A stretch of 42,878 nucleotides of DNA, from contig JAUUSE010000014.1 in the NCBI GenBank assembly GCA_030842085.1, forward strand, positions 1 through 42,878, in the 5' to 3' direction. Positions 16,734 through 24,680 of the stretch are shown piece after piece. This DNA is from Timburyella sp030842085. Lineage in GTDB: Bacteria > Bacillota > Clostridia > Oscillospirales > Acutalibacteraceae. The notes beneath the pieces were generated by a model. It saw only the letters and a program-made list of their open reading frames with translations. It did not search any database and had not been told where the DNA came from. Position 1 is the first letter of the stretch; each line of letters opens with the position of its first letter. Position numbers and translations under genes: made by a program.

Positions 16734-17813
16734 TTATATTCTATTGTAAAAATCGTTTAAAAACCAGACATCGTTTAGCACAAATTCTTTTCCATTAAGA
16801 TAATTAAGGCAGCCGGCATCGGATTTAAAGTTAAAGCGGAGTTTATAGGAGCAAAGCGCCTGACTTTTAAATCCGAGCTTTTTGTCTGCGGCGTTTTTGC
16901 CGTATTTTCCGTCTCCGAGCAGCGGGTGGCCAATGTGCGCCATATGCGCCCTTATCTGATGTGTGCGGCCGGTGAGCAATTCAATTTCCAAAAGTGAATA
17001 ATTGCCTTTAGAGGAGATAAGGCTGTATTTAGTTTTAATTGTAAGGCCATCCTTTACCGGACTGTCGCTGATATATACGCGGTTTTCGCTGCTGTTTTTA
17101 ATTAGATATGCCGTAAGCACCGCGCTGGCCGGAATTGGCGTACCGTGTACTATACATAAATAAAATTTGTCAATTTCTCGAAGCTTTATTTTTTCATTAA
17201 GTATGCGCAGCGCTTCTGCATTTTTGGCGGCGATTACAATGCCGCAGGTGTTGCGGTCAAGCCGATTGGCAAGTGCAGGAGCAAATTGATGTTCATCATC
17301 TGGATTATATTCGCCTTTTTCATATAGATAGCGCTTGAGCCGGTTTATAAGCGTGTCTATGCCGGAAGAAGCATCTGATGCAGAATATGAGCTTTTATCT
17401 GCGCCGGGTATATCCGGCCCTTCGGCATTTGGCGTACCTTGCCGGCTGTTTTTTCCGCCTTTGTCTGCATATGATGCATAATCTTTTCTGTCATCGCCGT
17501 CGTGCGAAAGCAGCCCCTGCTTTTTATTGAGCAAAACTATGTTTTCATCTTCGTAAATAATGTCAACATTGCCGCGTGCACTGAGAAAATCATTTTTAAT
17601 GCCGACGCTGAAAAATTCATCGTTTATATAAAGCTGTATCACGTCGCCCTCTTTAAGCCGGTAGGATATATCGCCGCGCCCGCCGTTTACCTTAATGCGC
17701 TTTTTGCGCAGATATTTATACATAAGGCTGTCCGGAAGCAGCGGTACAGATTTTTTTATAAATTTGTCAAGGCGCATATCCGCGTCGTTTTTATTTATAA
17801 TAAACTCTTTAAT
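16734..17813 (-). CDS. RluA-family rRNA/tRNA pseudouridine synthase
   Basis: The protein isomerises specific uridines in structured RNA. It has an N-terminal S4 RNA-binding domain (LDKFIKKSVPLL onward) and a catalytic domain with the family motif NRLDRNTCGIV; Asp174 (counted from ATG 17777) is the nucleophile. RTHQIRAHMAHIGHPLLGD near the end is also typical. A Gly/Ser/Asp-rich insertion of about 40 residues (97-138 from the ATG) splits the catalytic domain. ATG 17777 has no ribosome-binding site. The frame continues upstream to an ATT at 17813 with AAAAGGAG 9 nt away, adding KEFIINKNDAD, which is just how family members begin; I therefore place the start there (359 aa against 347). Confidence 0.9.
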   Translation of the reverse strand: MKEFIINKNDADMRLDKFIKKSVPLLPDSLMYKYLRKKRIKVNGGRGDISYRLKEGDVIQLYINDEFFSVGIKNDFLSARGNVDIIYEDENIVLLNKKQGLLSHDGDDRKDYASYADKGGKNSRQGTPNAEGPDIPGADKSSYSASDASSGIDTLINRLKRYLYEKGEYNPDDEHQFAPALANRLDRNTCGIVIAAKNAEALRILNEKIKLREIDKFYLCIVHGTPIPASAVLTAYLIKNSSENRVYISDSPVKDGLTIKTKYSLISSKGNYSLLEIELLTGRTHQIRAHMAHIGHPLLGDGKYGKNAADKKLGFKSQALCSYKLRFNFKSDAGCLNYLNGKEFVLNDVWFLNDFYNRI

Positions 17814-17847
17814 GGTGCATTTCTCCTTTTATTTCTCTAAACGATTT

Positions 17848-17876
17848 TACAAAATCTCTTGGCTAAATGTTATAAT
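17848..17876 (+). promoter_or_regulatory. Extended -10 promoter of the XRE regulator gene
   Basis: TGTTATAAT at 17868-17876 is a perfect extended -10 element; the -35 (TACAAA, 17848-17853) is poor. Transcription would start near 17883, giving a leader of about 127 nt. Confidence 0.5.
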
Positions 17877-18009
17877 ATTAATAAAATGTATTTTCAACAG
17901 AAAATTGAGTAAAATAAGCAGCTTTTTCAATCGTTGCTTGTTTGAAAGATATTATAAAACGCTTTATCCTATAGATGCAAACAAAATATGCAAAAGGGAG
18001 AAAGTTTAT

Positions 18010-18771
18010 ATGTTTAATATGGAGCATACCGGAATAGCAATATCAAAGGTGAGAAAGGCCAAGGGCCTGACGCAGATGGAGTTTGCCGATAAGCTTAATA
18101 TCAGCTTTCAGGCGGTCAGCAACTGGGAGAGGGGAATATCCATGCCGGATATTTCAAAGCTGCCGGAAATAGCCGAAATACTGCAAATATCCATAGATGA
18201 GCTTTTGGGCAAAAAAGCGCCGCTTATAAACAGAATTATAAATGAAGGCGACGAATATTTGAAAAATAATGAAATAAATCAGGAGGAAGTAGCAGAGGCG
18301 GCGCCGCTGCTAAAGCCGGAACAGGTTGACAAAGCTTTTAAATCAAGTGCTTTATCTTCTAAAGTTTCTGAAATAGAAAACTTTCTTCCATTTTTAAGCA
18401 CAGAAGCCTGCGACGAGCTGTTTAAAAAAAGCTGCGCAGAAAACGATTTGAGCACGGCAAACAAAATTGCACCATTTGCAAGCTATAAGGTTATTGATGA
18501 GGAGTTTTTTGAAAGAATAAGAACAGGAAAAAGTATAACCGGACTGCTGCCGTTTGTCAGCGACGAGACGCTGGAGCAGACAGCATGGGAGGCATATGAA
18601 ATCCACGGAGTAAAAGCGGCTGAAAAATATTTTCCGTTTATACGCAGCTCTGCGCTTTCTGAGATTGCAGAAGCCGAATATAAGAAAAACGGACTCCATA
18701 ATTTTGCATCAATAGCGCCGTTTTTGAGCAGCAAGGACCTAAACAATATCTTAAAAAAAGTGTTGGAATAA
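18010..18771 (+). CDS. XRE-family regulator with six 28-residue PF repeats
   Basis: The 253-aa protein has an XRE/Cro-type helix-turn-helix at residues 8-67 (RKAKGLTQMEFADKL, then FQAVSNWERG), so it probably binds DNA. The rest is an array of about six units of 28 residues. Each opens with a PF or PL element (APLLK, LPFLS, APFAS, LPFVS, FPFIR, APFLS) followed by two predicted helices. The spacing is 28, 28, 26, 28 and 28 residues, suggesting an alpha-solenoid sensor or protein-binding domain. The start is ATG 18010, with AAGGGAG upstream; the longer in-frame extension to 17695 crosses the divergent gene and has no support. No target is evident. Confidence 0.85.
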   Translation: MFNMEHTGIAISKVRKAKGLTQMEFADKLNISFQAVSNWERGISMPDISKLPEIAEILQISIDELLGKKAPLINRIINEGDEYLKNNEINQEEVAEAAPLLKPEQVDKAFKSSALSSKVSEIENFLPFLSTEACDELFKKSCAENDLSTANKIAPFASYKVIDEEFFERIRTGKSITGLLPFVSDETLEQTAWEAYEIHGVKAAEKYFPFIRSSALSEIAEAEYKKNGLHNFASIAPFLSSKDLNNILKKVLE

Positions 18772-18842
18772 TTTGAAGTTTAACATAAGTGCTTTAATTT
18801 TTCCTTACCCATTATATCAATGGCATATTTTTATTGACCTAT

Positions 18843-18880
18843 AAAAGCAAAGCGTTAAAATTGCGCTTTGCTTTTTCTGC
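18843..18880 (+). terminator. Terminator of the XRE regulator gene
   Basis: A perfect 12-bp stem (18843-18854 with 18864-18875) with a 9-nt loop, closing in a T-run and followed by more T-rich sequence. Confidence 0.85.
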
Positions 18881-19388
18881 TTTTTCGTGATAATGCAGGA
18901 TAAAAGTTAGGCAGAAGAAAAGCAAAACGTATGTTTGATAAAATGCCATTAGAAAAGCAACAGTCCTATTGCATGCCGAAAAAATTTAGTCGGCGGATGC
19001 TTTGCCGCTTGATATTAAAAAAGACTTTCTATGATGTTTCAAGCAATCATCTTAATTTGCTCATGACACGCTTAAAGGAAACATCCGCCCAAGATTTATG
19101 AGAGCAAAGCATAAGTCCTATATTGAGCATGCAAAACGGCAGCTATAATCAGCCGGGTTATATAAATTAAAATGATAAAAAACAGCCTTGGCGTTGTCAG
19201 CGCATTTGCGGGCAAGAATAGAATTTAACGGTTCTTTAGATGAGGTGTAGTGCTATTTTACATTGCCTGTACACAGCACGATTTGCATATTTATTTTAAT
19301 ATTATAACACTATTGCCTTTAATCCGCATTAAAAATATGAACTGATAAAAGGAAAAGCAAATTATTTTGTTTTTGTGAAATAAACAGC
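18881..19388. other. Gene-free region with dispersed inverted and direct repeats
   Basis: About 500 bp with no convincing gene. Two inverted pairs are visible: GGCGGATG near 18990 with CATCCGCC near 19082, and ATGCTTTGC near 18996 with GCAAAGCAT near 19103. AGTCCTAT occurs near 18962 and again near 19111, each followed by a GCATGC. A 56-codon frame (18931-19101) lies within but lacks a good ribosome-binding site. It may be a folded RNA or an old duplication. Confidence 0.35.
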
Positions 19389-19417
19389 TTTAAAATGGGA
19401 GCAAAATGGTTTATAAT
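19389..19417 (+). promoter_or_regulatory. Candidate promoter of pyrE-radC
   Basis: TTTAAA (19389-19394), 17 nt, TATAAT (19412-19417). The transcript would start near 19424, leaving a short leader. No PyrR-type attenuator is visible in so short a leader. Confidence 0.55.
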
Positions 19418-19455
19418 GTATAAAACCATAGGAAGTCTGTGAAAGGATGATTGAT

Positions 19456-20034
19456 TTGTTATCGAGAGAAAGAGTGCTGGAGATATTTAAAGAAGCGGGG
19501 GTATTGCAAACGGGGCATTTCCTCCTTACCTCAGGACGTCATTCGGATACATATTTACAGGTAGCGAAAATATTCAGGAACACAAAATACAGCAGCGAGC
19601 TGTGCGAGGATCTTGCCAATTCGTTTAAGGACGAAAAAATAGACGTTGTTATAGGTCCGGCAATCGGCGCCATACAAATGGCATATGAAGTTAGCCGATA
19701 TTTGAACTGTGAAAACTTTTTTGCCGAGCGTGAAAACGGCAAGCTTACACTGCGCAGAGGATTTGCTATAGAGAAAGGCATGCGGGTTCTGGTGGTTGAG
19801 GATGTAGTGACGACCGGCGGTACGGTGCGCGAGGTAATAGATATTGTTAAGGAACAGGGCGGAATAGTTGCCGGTGTAGGACTTATAGTTGACAGGACAA
19901 ACGGCAAAGTCGATTTTGGCGCACCGCTTAAATCGGTTATAGCCTTTTCCGACATTCAATCGTGGACTCCGGAGGAATGCCCGATATGTAAAGAAAAGGA
20001 TATACCTCTGGTTAAGCCCGGCAGCAGGAAATAA
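19456..20034 (+). CDS. pyrE: Orotate phosphoribosyltransferase
   Basis: The protein (192 aa from TTG 19456; 195 aa from ATG 19447) joins orotate to PRPP in UMP synthesis. The PRPP-binding loop VLVVEDVVTTGGTVRE is clear, as is the N-terminal GHFLLTSGRHSDTYLQ. A C-terminal extension with CPIC and a Lys-rich end is typical of this subgroup. I prefer TTG 19456 because AAAGGA lies 8 nt before it, while it would overlap ATG 19447. The next gene, radC, starts 2 nt after the stop, so the two are co-translated. Confidence 0.95.
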   Translation: MLSRERVLEIFKEAGVLQTGHFLLTSGRHSDTYLQVAKIFRNTKYSSELCEDLANSFKDEKIDVVIGPAIGAIQMAYEVSRYLNCENFFAERENGKLTLRRGFAIEKGMRVLVVEDVVTTGGTVREVIDIVKEQGGIVAGVGLIVDRTNGKVDFGAPLKSVIAFSDIQSWTPEECPICKEKDIPLVKPGSRK

Positions 20035-20036
20035 TA

Positions 20037-20738
20037 ATGGCAGATAAAGTAGTGCATGATGGACATCGTCAAAGACTTAAGGACAGATTTTTAAAAGAAG
20101 GAATAGACAATTTTGAAGATCATAATATTTTAGAATTGCTGCTGTTTTTCGGAATACCACGAAAAGATACAAATGCGCTTGCGCACAGTCTTATGCAGGA
20201 ATTCGGAAGTTTATCCAGTGTATTCGAGGCTCCGTTTGAAGAATTGTGCAAGGTAAAGGGTATTACTCAAAATGCTGCATTTTTAATCAGCATGGTACCT
20301 CAGCTGAGCCGAAAATATTTAGACGACAAATATAAGACGGGTCAGGTGCTTAATTCGACCGAAAAAGTCGGCAAGTTTTTGCTGCATAAATACATCGGTC
20401 GGAAAGATGAAATGGTTTCAATGATTTGCATGGATAATAAATGCAGAGTGCTTAACTGGAGTATTGTATCTGAGGGCAGCGTAAATGCTGCGGAGGTAAG
20501 CATAAGAAAAATAGTGCAGAACGCTTTGACGCAAAATTCGTCAAACGTTATTATAGCGCATAATCATCCTAACGGATTGGCAATACCGTCGTCGCAGGAT
20601 ATAAAGACGACTGAAAGAATTAAATCGGCGTTGGCGGCGGTCGGGATAAATTTGCTTGACCACATAATAATTGCAGATGATGATTTTATATCGATATCTG
20701 ATTCTGAAAATGCAAATCTCGTTACAACGTTGGGGTAA
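20037..20738 (+). CDS. radC: RadC-family JAB/MPN domain protein
   Basis: The 233-aa protein has a helix-hairpin-helix region (about residues 15-85) and a C-terminal JAB1/MPN domain with the metal motif HNHPNGLAIPSSQD (H-x-H-x10-D) and an upstream Glu in SEGSVNAAEVS. The family was named for radiation sensitivity, but that link has been withdrawn in E. coli and the true substrate is unsettled; a peptidase or DNA-associated role is possible. It sits 2 nt after pyrE with AGGAAA as a ribosome-binding site. Pairing with pyrE is not one I recognise as functional. Confidence 0.93.
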   Translation: MADKVVHDGHRQRLKDRFLKEGIDNFEDHNILELLLFFGIPRKDTNALAHSLMQEFGSLSSVFEAPFEELCKVKGITQNAAFLISMVPQLSRKYLDDKYKTGQVLNSTEKVGKFLLHKYIGRKDEMVSMICMDNKCRVLNWSIVSEGSVNAAEVSIRKIVQNALTQNSSNVIIAHNHPNGLAIPSSQDIKTTERIKSALAAVGINLLDHIIIADDDFISISDSENANLVTTLG

Positions 20739-20813
20739 AAATTGTCTCATCGGCAAAGGCTGCAAAATTGATTAAATTAAATATATTTATTTAAGAGTGT
20801 TTTGGGGGTATAT

Positions 20814-21989
20814 ATGAAAAAGATAAGTATATTATTGTGTATATGCATTTTGGCGACTATGGCTTTTACTGGATGCAAAAAATCTGATGTAACAGATATA
20901 AACAGCGGAGTCCTGCTTTATTTCTGGCATAACGACTATGCCGGCAGCACATATAGGGAATTTAGCGATGAAGATTTAAAAGAGCTTACGTCAATTAACA
21001 ATGAATTTATAATGATTCCCATAGTTAATGTGAACTATTATGTAGATGAAAACGGCGTTACTCAGGAAATAATAAGCATGGACGATATAAATTCATTAAC
21101 GCTTGACGATATATCGTGGACTAATGAGTATAATCTCGAGCAGACAAAGAAAGAATATATTAACTTATATAATCAACTGGCGAGCAAAAAATATACGCTT
21201 AATGATTATGTCGATGAGGCAGTTGCATTTGCTCAGAGAATTGTTTCCATAAAGCCTGATGTAAGACTGTGGTTCTCTGTACCTGTCACGGCAATGCACG
21301 CCTTATCAGATTTGCAGGGTCCAATATGGAATCAATATGTTATAGATGCATTTAAGGATAAGGTCGGAAGTGAAATATGGGACAATAATATAATGGGATT
21401 ATATTTTGCGCAGGAGGATGCATATCCTGGCTTTACAAAGTTTAATCCTGACAACCCGGAAAATGACTTTGACAACCAGGTAGTTATGGCAATGCATGAT
21501 GTATCGGACAAAATTCACAGCTATGACAAAAGCATGGTATGGATACCATACTGCATTGAATCAGATGGCTTTGGCTGGGAGGTATACAGAAGAATAGGGT
21601 ATATTGCCAATACGACTGACATTTTTGACGCCGTTACTATACAGCCTAAAATATATTTTGGGCAGAATACCGCTGACGACATCGGCTTTTTAAAAGAGTC
21701 GTTGGATAAAGGCGCTTTTATTGACCCGGAAACTGGTGAAATTGTGGGAGAAAAGAAAACATCGTCTACCAGAATAGGCATAGAAATAGAATTAGATGCA
21801 AGGATGCTGAGGGACGACGATTATAAAGAAAGATTTAATAATCAGTTTGACTTTTTCAAGCCGTATGTTGGAAAAATTCCATTTACATTTTATGCAGGTG
21901 CTCCAGAGGACCTCATGAGGTTAACTGATTATATAGACGAGTTTCTATCGGTGAATGAAACAACATCGTCTGCCGTTTCTGCCGAATAG
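20814..21989 (+). CDS. DUF4855-like lipoprotein, possible TIM-barrel hydrolase
   Basis: The 391-aa protein has a signal peptide and a lipobox ending AFTGC, so Cys21 is the likely lipid anchor on the outer face of the membrane. The body has patterns that recall DUF4855: MVWIPYC, a DAVTIQPKIYFG strand, IGIEIELD, and FTFYAGAP near the end. DUF4855 proteins are thought to be TIM-barrel glycoside-hydrolase-like enzymes; the acidic positions in IEIELD could be catalytic, but this is inference. I use ATG 20814 (GGGGG 5 nt upstream) instead of TTG 20802. It is transcribed alone, with a strong terminator after it. Confidence 0.8.
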   Translation: MKKISILLCICILATMAFTGCKKSDVTDINSGVLLYFWHNDYAGSTYREFSDEDLKELTSINNEFIMIPIVNVNYYVDENGVTQEIISMDDINSLTLDDISWTNEYNLEQTKKEYINLYNQLASKKYTLNDYVDEAVAFAQRIVSIKPDVRLWFSVPVTAMHALSDLQGPIWNQYVIDAFKDKVGSEIWDNNIMGLYFAQEDAYPGFTKFNPDNPENDFDNQVVMAMHDVSDKIHSYDKSMVWIPYCIESDGFGWEVYRRIGYIANTTDIFDAVTIQPKIYFGQNTADDIGFLKESLDKGAFIDPETGEIVGEKKTSSTRIGIEIELDARMLRDDDYKERFNNQFDFFKPYVGKIPFTFYAGAPEDLMRLTDYIDEFLSVNETTSSAVSAE

Positions 21990-22369
21990 ATTTGACATTA
22001 TTAGTACTTATAAAATAGTGAGTTGGTTTGGCAAAGGCTTGCATTATGTATCACTCTTTTATTGCTAATAGAAATTAATCTTTTTTAAATTGGCTTTCTA
22101 TCCGCCGGAAAAATTCCGGCGGATTTTTTATATTGTCAGAATTTCGAGTCATTTTTAGTAAAGACGCCTGAAAGGGAATAGAAAAATCCATAAAAAGTTT
22201 AATGGGCAAATAAGAGATTTTTAAAGTCGTATTTTAAAACGCAGCCTTAAATATAAAACATCTGATGTTTTATGAATGAGCCGTCCATTTTTTGCATATA
22301 TATTACAAGGATTTTAGGCCGCAGACAAATTTGCGGAGCAAAAACATATACAGAGAGATGGCGGTAAAT
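21990..22369. other. Intergenic region before dacF
   Basis: Contains the terminator of the preceding gene (22100-22130) and the dacF control region. TGAATG (22273-22278), 16 nt, CATATAT (22295-22301) is a partial sigma-G-like match; dacF is a forespore gene in Bacillus. Otherwise I see no ORF or RNA. Confidence 0.4.
22100..22130 (+). terminator. Terminator of the DUF4855-like gene
   Basis: A GC-rich 11-bp stem (22100-22110 with 22114-22124), a tight 3-nt loop and a run of T at 22124-22129. Confidence 0.9.
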
Positions 22370-23593
22370 ATGTTAAAGAAAATATTGGCGGTATTTATGT
22401 GCTGCACACTGCTTGTCCCGATAGTGGCAATGGCAGATACAGCAGAAATTCCATCAGAGAATATTACTACCGAATATTTAAGCGACGATTTGCTTGAACC
22501 ATATTCCGATGCATCAGCTGAGGCAGAAACGGTGCTTGATCTAAATGCAAAGTCTGCCGTGCTTATGGAGAAGTCAACGGGAAGAGTGCTGTATGAGCAG
22601 AATCCGCATGAGCGGCTCGCTCCCGCATCGATTACAAAGATTATGAGCTTGCTGCTGATAATGGAAGCATTAGATTCCGGCAAGATTACGCTTGACGACA
22701 CGGTGAGCGCAAGCGAGCACGCTGTCAGCATGGGCGGCTCGCAAATATGGCTGGAAGTAGGAGAAACTATGACGGTCAATGAGTTGCTCAAAGCGGTGGC
22801 AATAGGCTCTGCAAACGATGCGACGGTAGCGCTCGGAGAGCATATAGCCGGCAGCGAAGAGGCGTTTGTAAATATGATGAATGAACGCGCTGCACAGCTT
22901 GGCATGGAAAATACGCACTTTGTAAATTGCACGGGACTCGACGCAGAAAATCATTACACATCTGCATATGACGTGGCGCTTATGTCGCGCCAGCTTATAG
23001 GTCACGATCTTATAAAGCAGTATTCATCAGTATGGATGGACAGCTTAAGAGAAGGCGAAACACAGCTTGTGAATACAAATAAATTAGTAAGATTTTATGA
23101 GGGCGCAACAGGACTTAAAACGGGAACCACCGATGAGGCAGGGTATTGCCTATCTGCAACGGCCGAACGGGACGGCATGGAGCTTATAGCTGTTGTAATG
23201 GGAAGCGACTCGGGAAACAACAGATTTAATTCAGCGAGAAAGCTCTTAGATCATGGATTTGCCAATTATGTGAAAGTAAGTCCAGAAGTCGATATGAGCG
23301 AAATACCGCCTATAAGGGTAACTGGAGGCGTAGAAGATTCAATTACATTCAATGAAATAAATCTTGGGCCGGTACTTATAACAAAGGGCAAAGAAAAGTC
23401 AGTGACAGCGAAAATAGATGTGCCTGAAAGCGTAGAAGCGCCTATAACCGCTGGCCAGCAGATAGGATTAATTTCCGTCATGCAGGACGATGAGGTATTA
23501 ACACAGATTCCTATAACCGCCGCAATGGATGTAGAAAAAATGACATTTGGCAACGCTTTGTGGATACTTCTCCAGAAACTGTTTGGCGCATAA
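22370..23593 (+). CDS. dacF: D-alanyl-D-alanine carboxypeptidase (DacF/PBP5-like)
   Basis: The 407-aa protein trims the terminal D-Ala from peptidoglycan stem peptides. It has a signal peptide (cleavage likely after AMA) and a penicillin-binding domain with SxxK as SITK (Ser87), SxN as SAN (Ser147-Asn149) and KTG (Lys250). A C-terminal beta domain and a weakly hydrophobic tail (ALWILLQKLFG) for membrane attachment follow. I chose ATG 22370, which opens a clean signal peptide; ATG 22358 would add four residues and the ORF to 22292 lacks any start support. In Bacillus the gene is forespore-specific and next to spoIIA; here it is alone. Confidence 0.93.
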   Translation: MLKKILAVFMCCTLLVPIVAMADTAEIPSENITTEYLSDDLLEPYSDASAEAETVLDLNAKSAVLMEKSTGRVLYEQNPHERLAPASITKIMSLLLIMEALDSGKITLDDTVSASEHAVSMGGSQIWLEVGETMTVNELLKAVAIGSANDATVALGEHIAGSEEAFVNMMNERAAQLGMENTHFVNCTGLDAENHYTSAYDVALMSRQLIGHDLIKQYSSVWMDSLREGETQLVNTNKLVRFYEGATGLKTGTTDEAGYCLSATAERDGMELIAVVMGSDSGNNRFNSARKLLDHGFANYVKVSPEVDMSEIPPIRVTGGVEDSITFNEINLGPVLITKGKEKSVTAKIDVPESVEAPITAGQQIGLISVMQDDEVLTQIPITAAMDVEKMTFGNALWILLQKLFGA

Positions 23594-23614
23594 AGTCAAT
23601 AATTATAATTATCG

Positions 23615-23645
23615 AGCCGTCATACTTTGATAGTGTGACGGCTTT
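23615..23645 (+). terminator. First hairpin after dacF
   Basis: A 10-bp stem with one G-T pair (23615-23624 with 23634-23643), 9-nt loop, followed by only three T, so it is probably an inefficient terminator. Confidence 0.55.
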
Positions 23646-23709
23646 AAAAGGAAAATATGTTCTAAACAGTTCTGCTGACAGTAAATAAAAATAATAAATA
23701 AGTTTTTAT

Positions 23710-23744
23710 AGTCCCATGCATTTGCATGGGACTGTTATTTTTGA
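23710..23744 (+). terminator. Second hairpin after dacF
   Basis: A 10-bp perfect stem (23710-23719 with 23724-23733) with a 4-nt loop and a T-rich tail GTTATTTTTG. It is the stronger of the two hairpins and the likely end of the dacF transcript. Confidence 0.7.
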
Positions 23745-23981
23745 AAAACAGCCGTCAAGAAAATAAAAATGTTTTTATTAGATTAAAAAATTGTGGCAAA
23801 TATTTTTCATATATAACATCGGCCAATGCTTTTTATCTGCCAGATGATTAATAGACGTGTAAAAATATAACCGTATTTTATTTATGTGAATTAACAAAAT
23901 TTTATATTGAATAAATTAAATATGGCTTAGTACTCAACTAAAGTCAACGTCTATAAGCATTTGCTAACTAATTTCTATAAA

Positions 23982-24010
23982 TTGAAAATAAAAAACAAAT
24001 ATGATAAAAT
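23982..24010 (+). promoter_or_regulatory. Candidate promoter of the small lipoprotein gene
   Basis: TTGAAA (23982-23987), 17 nt, TAAAAT (24005-24010). Both hexamers match the consensus at five of six positions. Confidence 0.6.
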
Positions 24011-24039
24011 AATAATATACAATTTTTTAGAGGTATATT

Positions 24040-24528
24040 ATGGCCTATAAAGTAATTAAATTAGGATTGCTGCTGTTTATAATTGTTATTTTATATTTAT
24101 TTCCTGGCTGCTCTGAAAAAATGAATACATTTGAAAAGAATGGAATGGCGATTACGCTTACAAATGATTATCAAGAAAAGCCAAAGGAAAATACAACGGC
24201 TTATTACGAATCTTCAAAAGCAGCTGTAATAGCTGAAAAAGATGATTTTGCATCAATAAATGATTCAGGCATGTCATCTGATATAAGCTCCGCTGAATAT
24301 GCTGAATTAATAATAGAATCAAGCGGACTTGATACGCCGGTTTTAGAAGAAAATGGATTAACTTATTTTGAATACAGTATGGATACAGACTTTGGCAGTT
24401 TTAAATATCTTGCGAGTGTTTATAAAAGCTCTGATGCTTTTTGGTTAATACAATTTTCATGCCAAACTGATATTTATGACAGTATGAGAAGCGAATTTTT
24501 TACTTTTGCACAGTCGGTAAAGGTTTAA
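24040..24528 (+). CDS. Small lipoprotein of unknown function
   Basis: The 162-aa protein has a signal peptide and a lipobox ending LFPGC, making Cys24 the lipid anchor. The mature part is short, with two beta-like halves: MNTFEKNGMAITLTNDYQEK near the start and FKYLASVYKSSDAFWLIQFS near the end. The pattern resembles small PsbP/DUF1795-like lipoproteins, but I cannot assign it firmly. It has an AGAGGT ribosome-binding site and its own promoter and terminator. It is convergent with spo0A. The function is unknown. Confidence 0.85.
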   Translation: MAYKVIKLGLLLFIIVILYLFPGCSEKMNTFEKNGMAITLTNDYQEKPKENTTAYYESSKAAVIAEKDDFASINDSGMSSDISSAEYAELIIESSGLDTPVLEENGLTYFEYSMDTDFGSFKYLASVYKSSDAFWLIQFSCQTDIYDSMRSEFFTFAQSVKV

Positions 24529-24609
24529 TAAATAGACTGTTTGATAAAGTACCTGCAGTACAATTTTAAATTATAGCAGTTGTCAAATTTTTATAAAAAT
24601 TTAAAATCA

Positions 24610-24645
24610 AGAACGGCACAGTATTTTACTGTGCCGTTCTTTCTT
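24610..24645. terminator. Bidirectional terminator between the lipoprotein gene and spo0A
   Basis: A perfect stem of 12-13 bp (24610-24622 with 24628-24640) with a loop of about five nt. T-rich tails occur on both strands, stronger on the plus strand. It serves two convergent transcripts. Confidence 0.85.
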
Positions 24646-24680
24646 ACATATTATATTATGTTTATATTTAAATAATTATT

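Larger units (their letters stand above)
23594..24039. other. Intergenic region after dacF with two hairpins
   Basis: Holds the two terminator-like hairpins of dacF and the promoter of the following lipoprotein gene. The remaining 240 bp is AT-rich and shows no ORF or RNA that I can name. Confidence 0.5.

Noticed and set aside
17695..18009. 105-codon N-terminal extension of the XRE regulator
   Set aside because: It runs through the divergent rluA-type gene start and a promoter; a clear ribosome-binding site precedes ATG 18010 and the helix-turn-helix begins soon after it.
18931..19101. 56-codon plus-strand frame
   Set aside because: No ribosome-binding site at the ATG, no recognisable composition, and it lies among repeats; kept only as a note.
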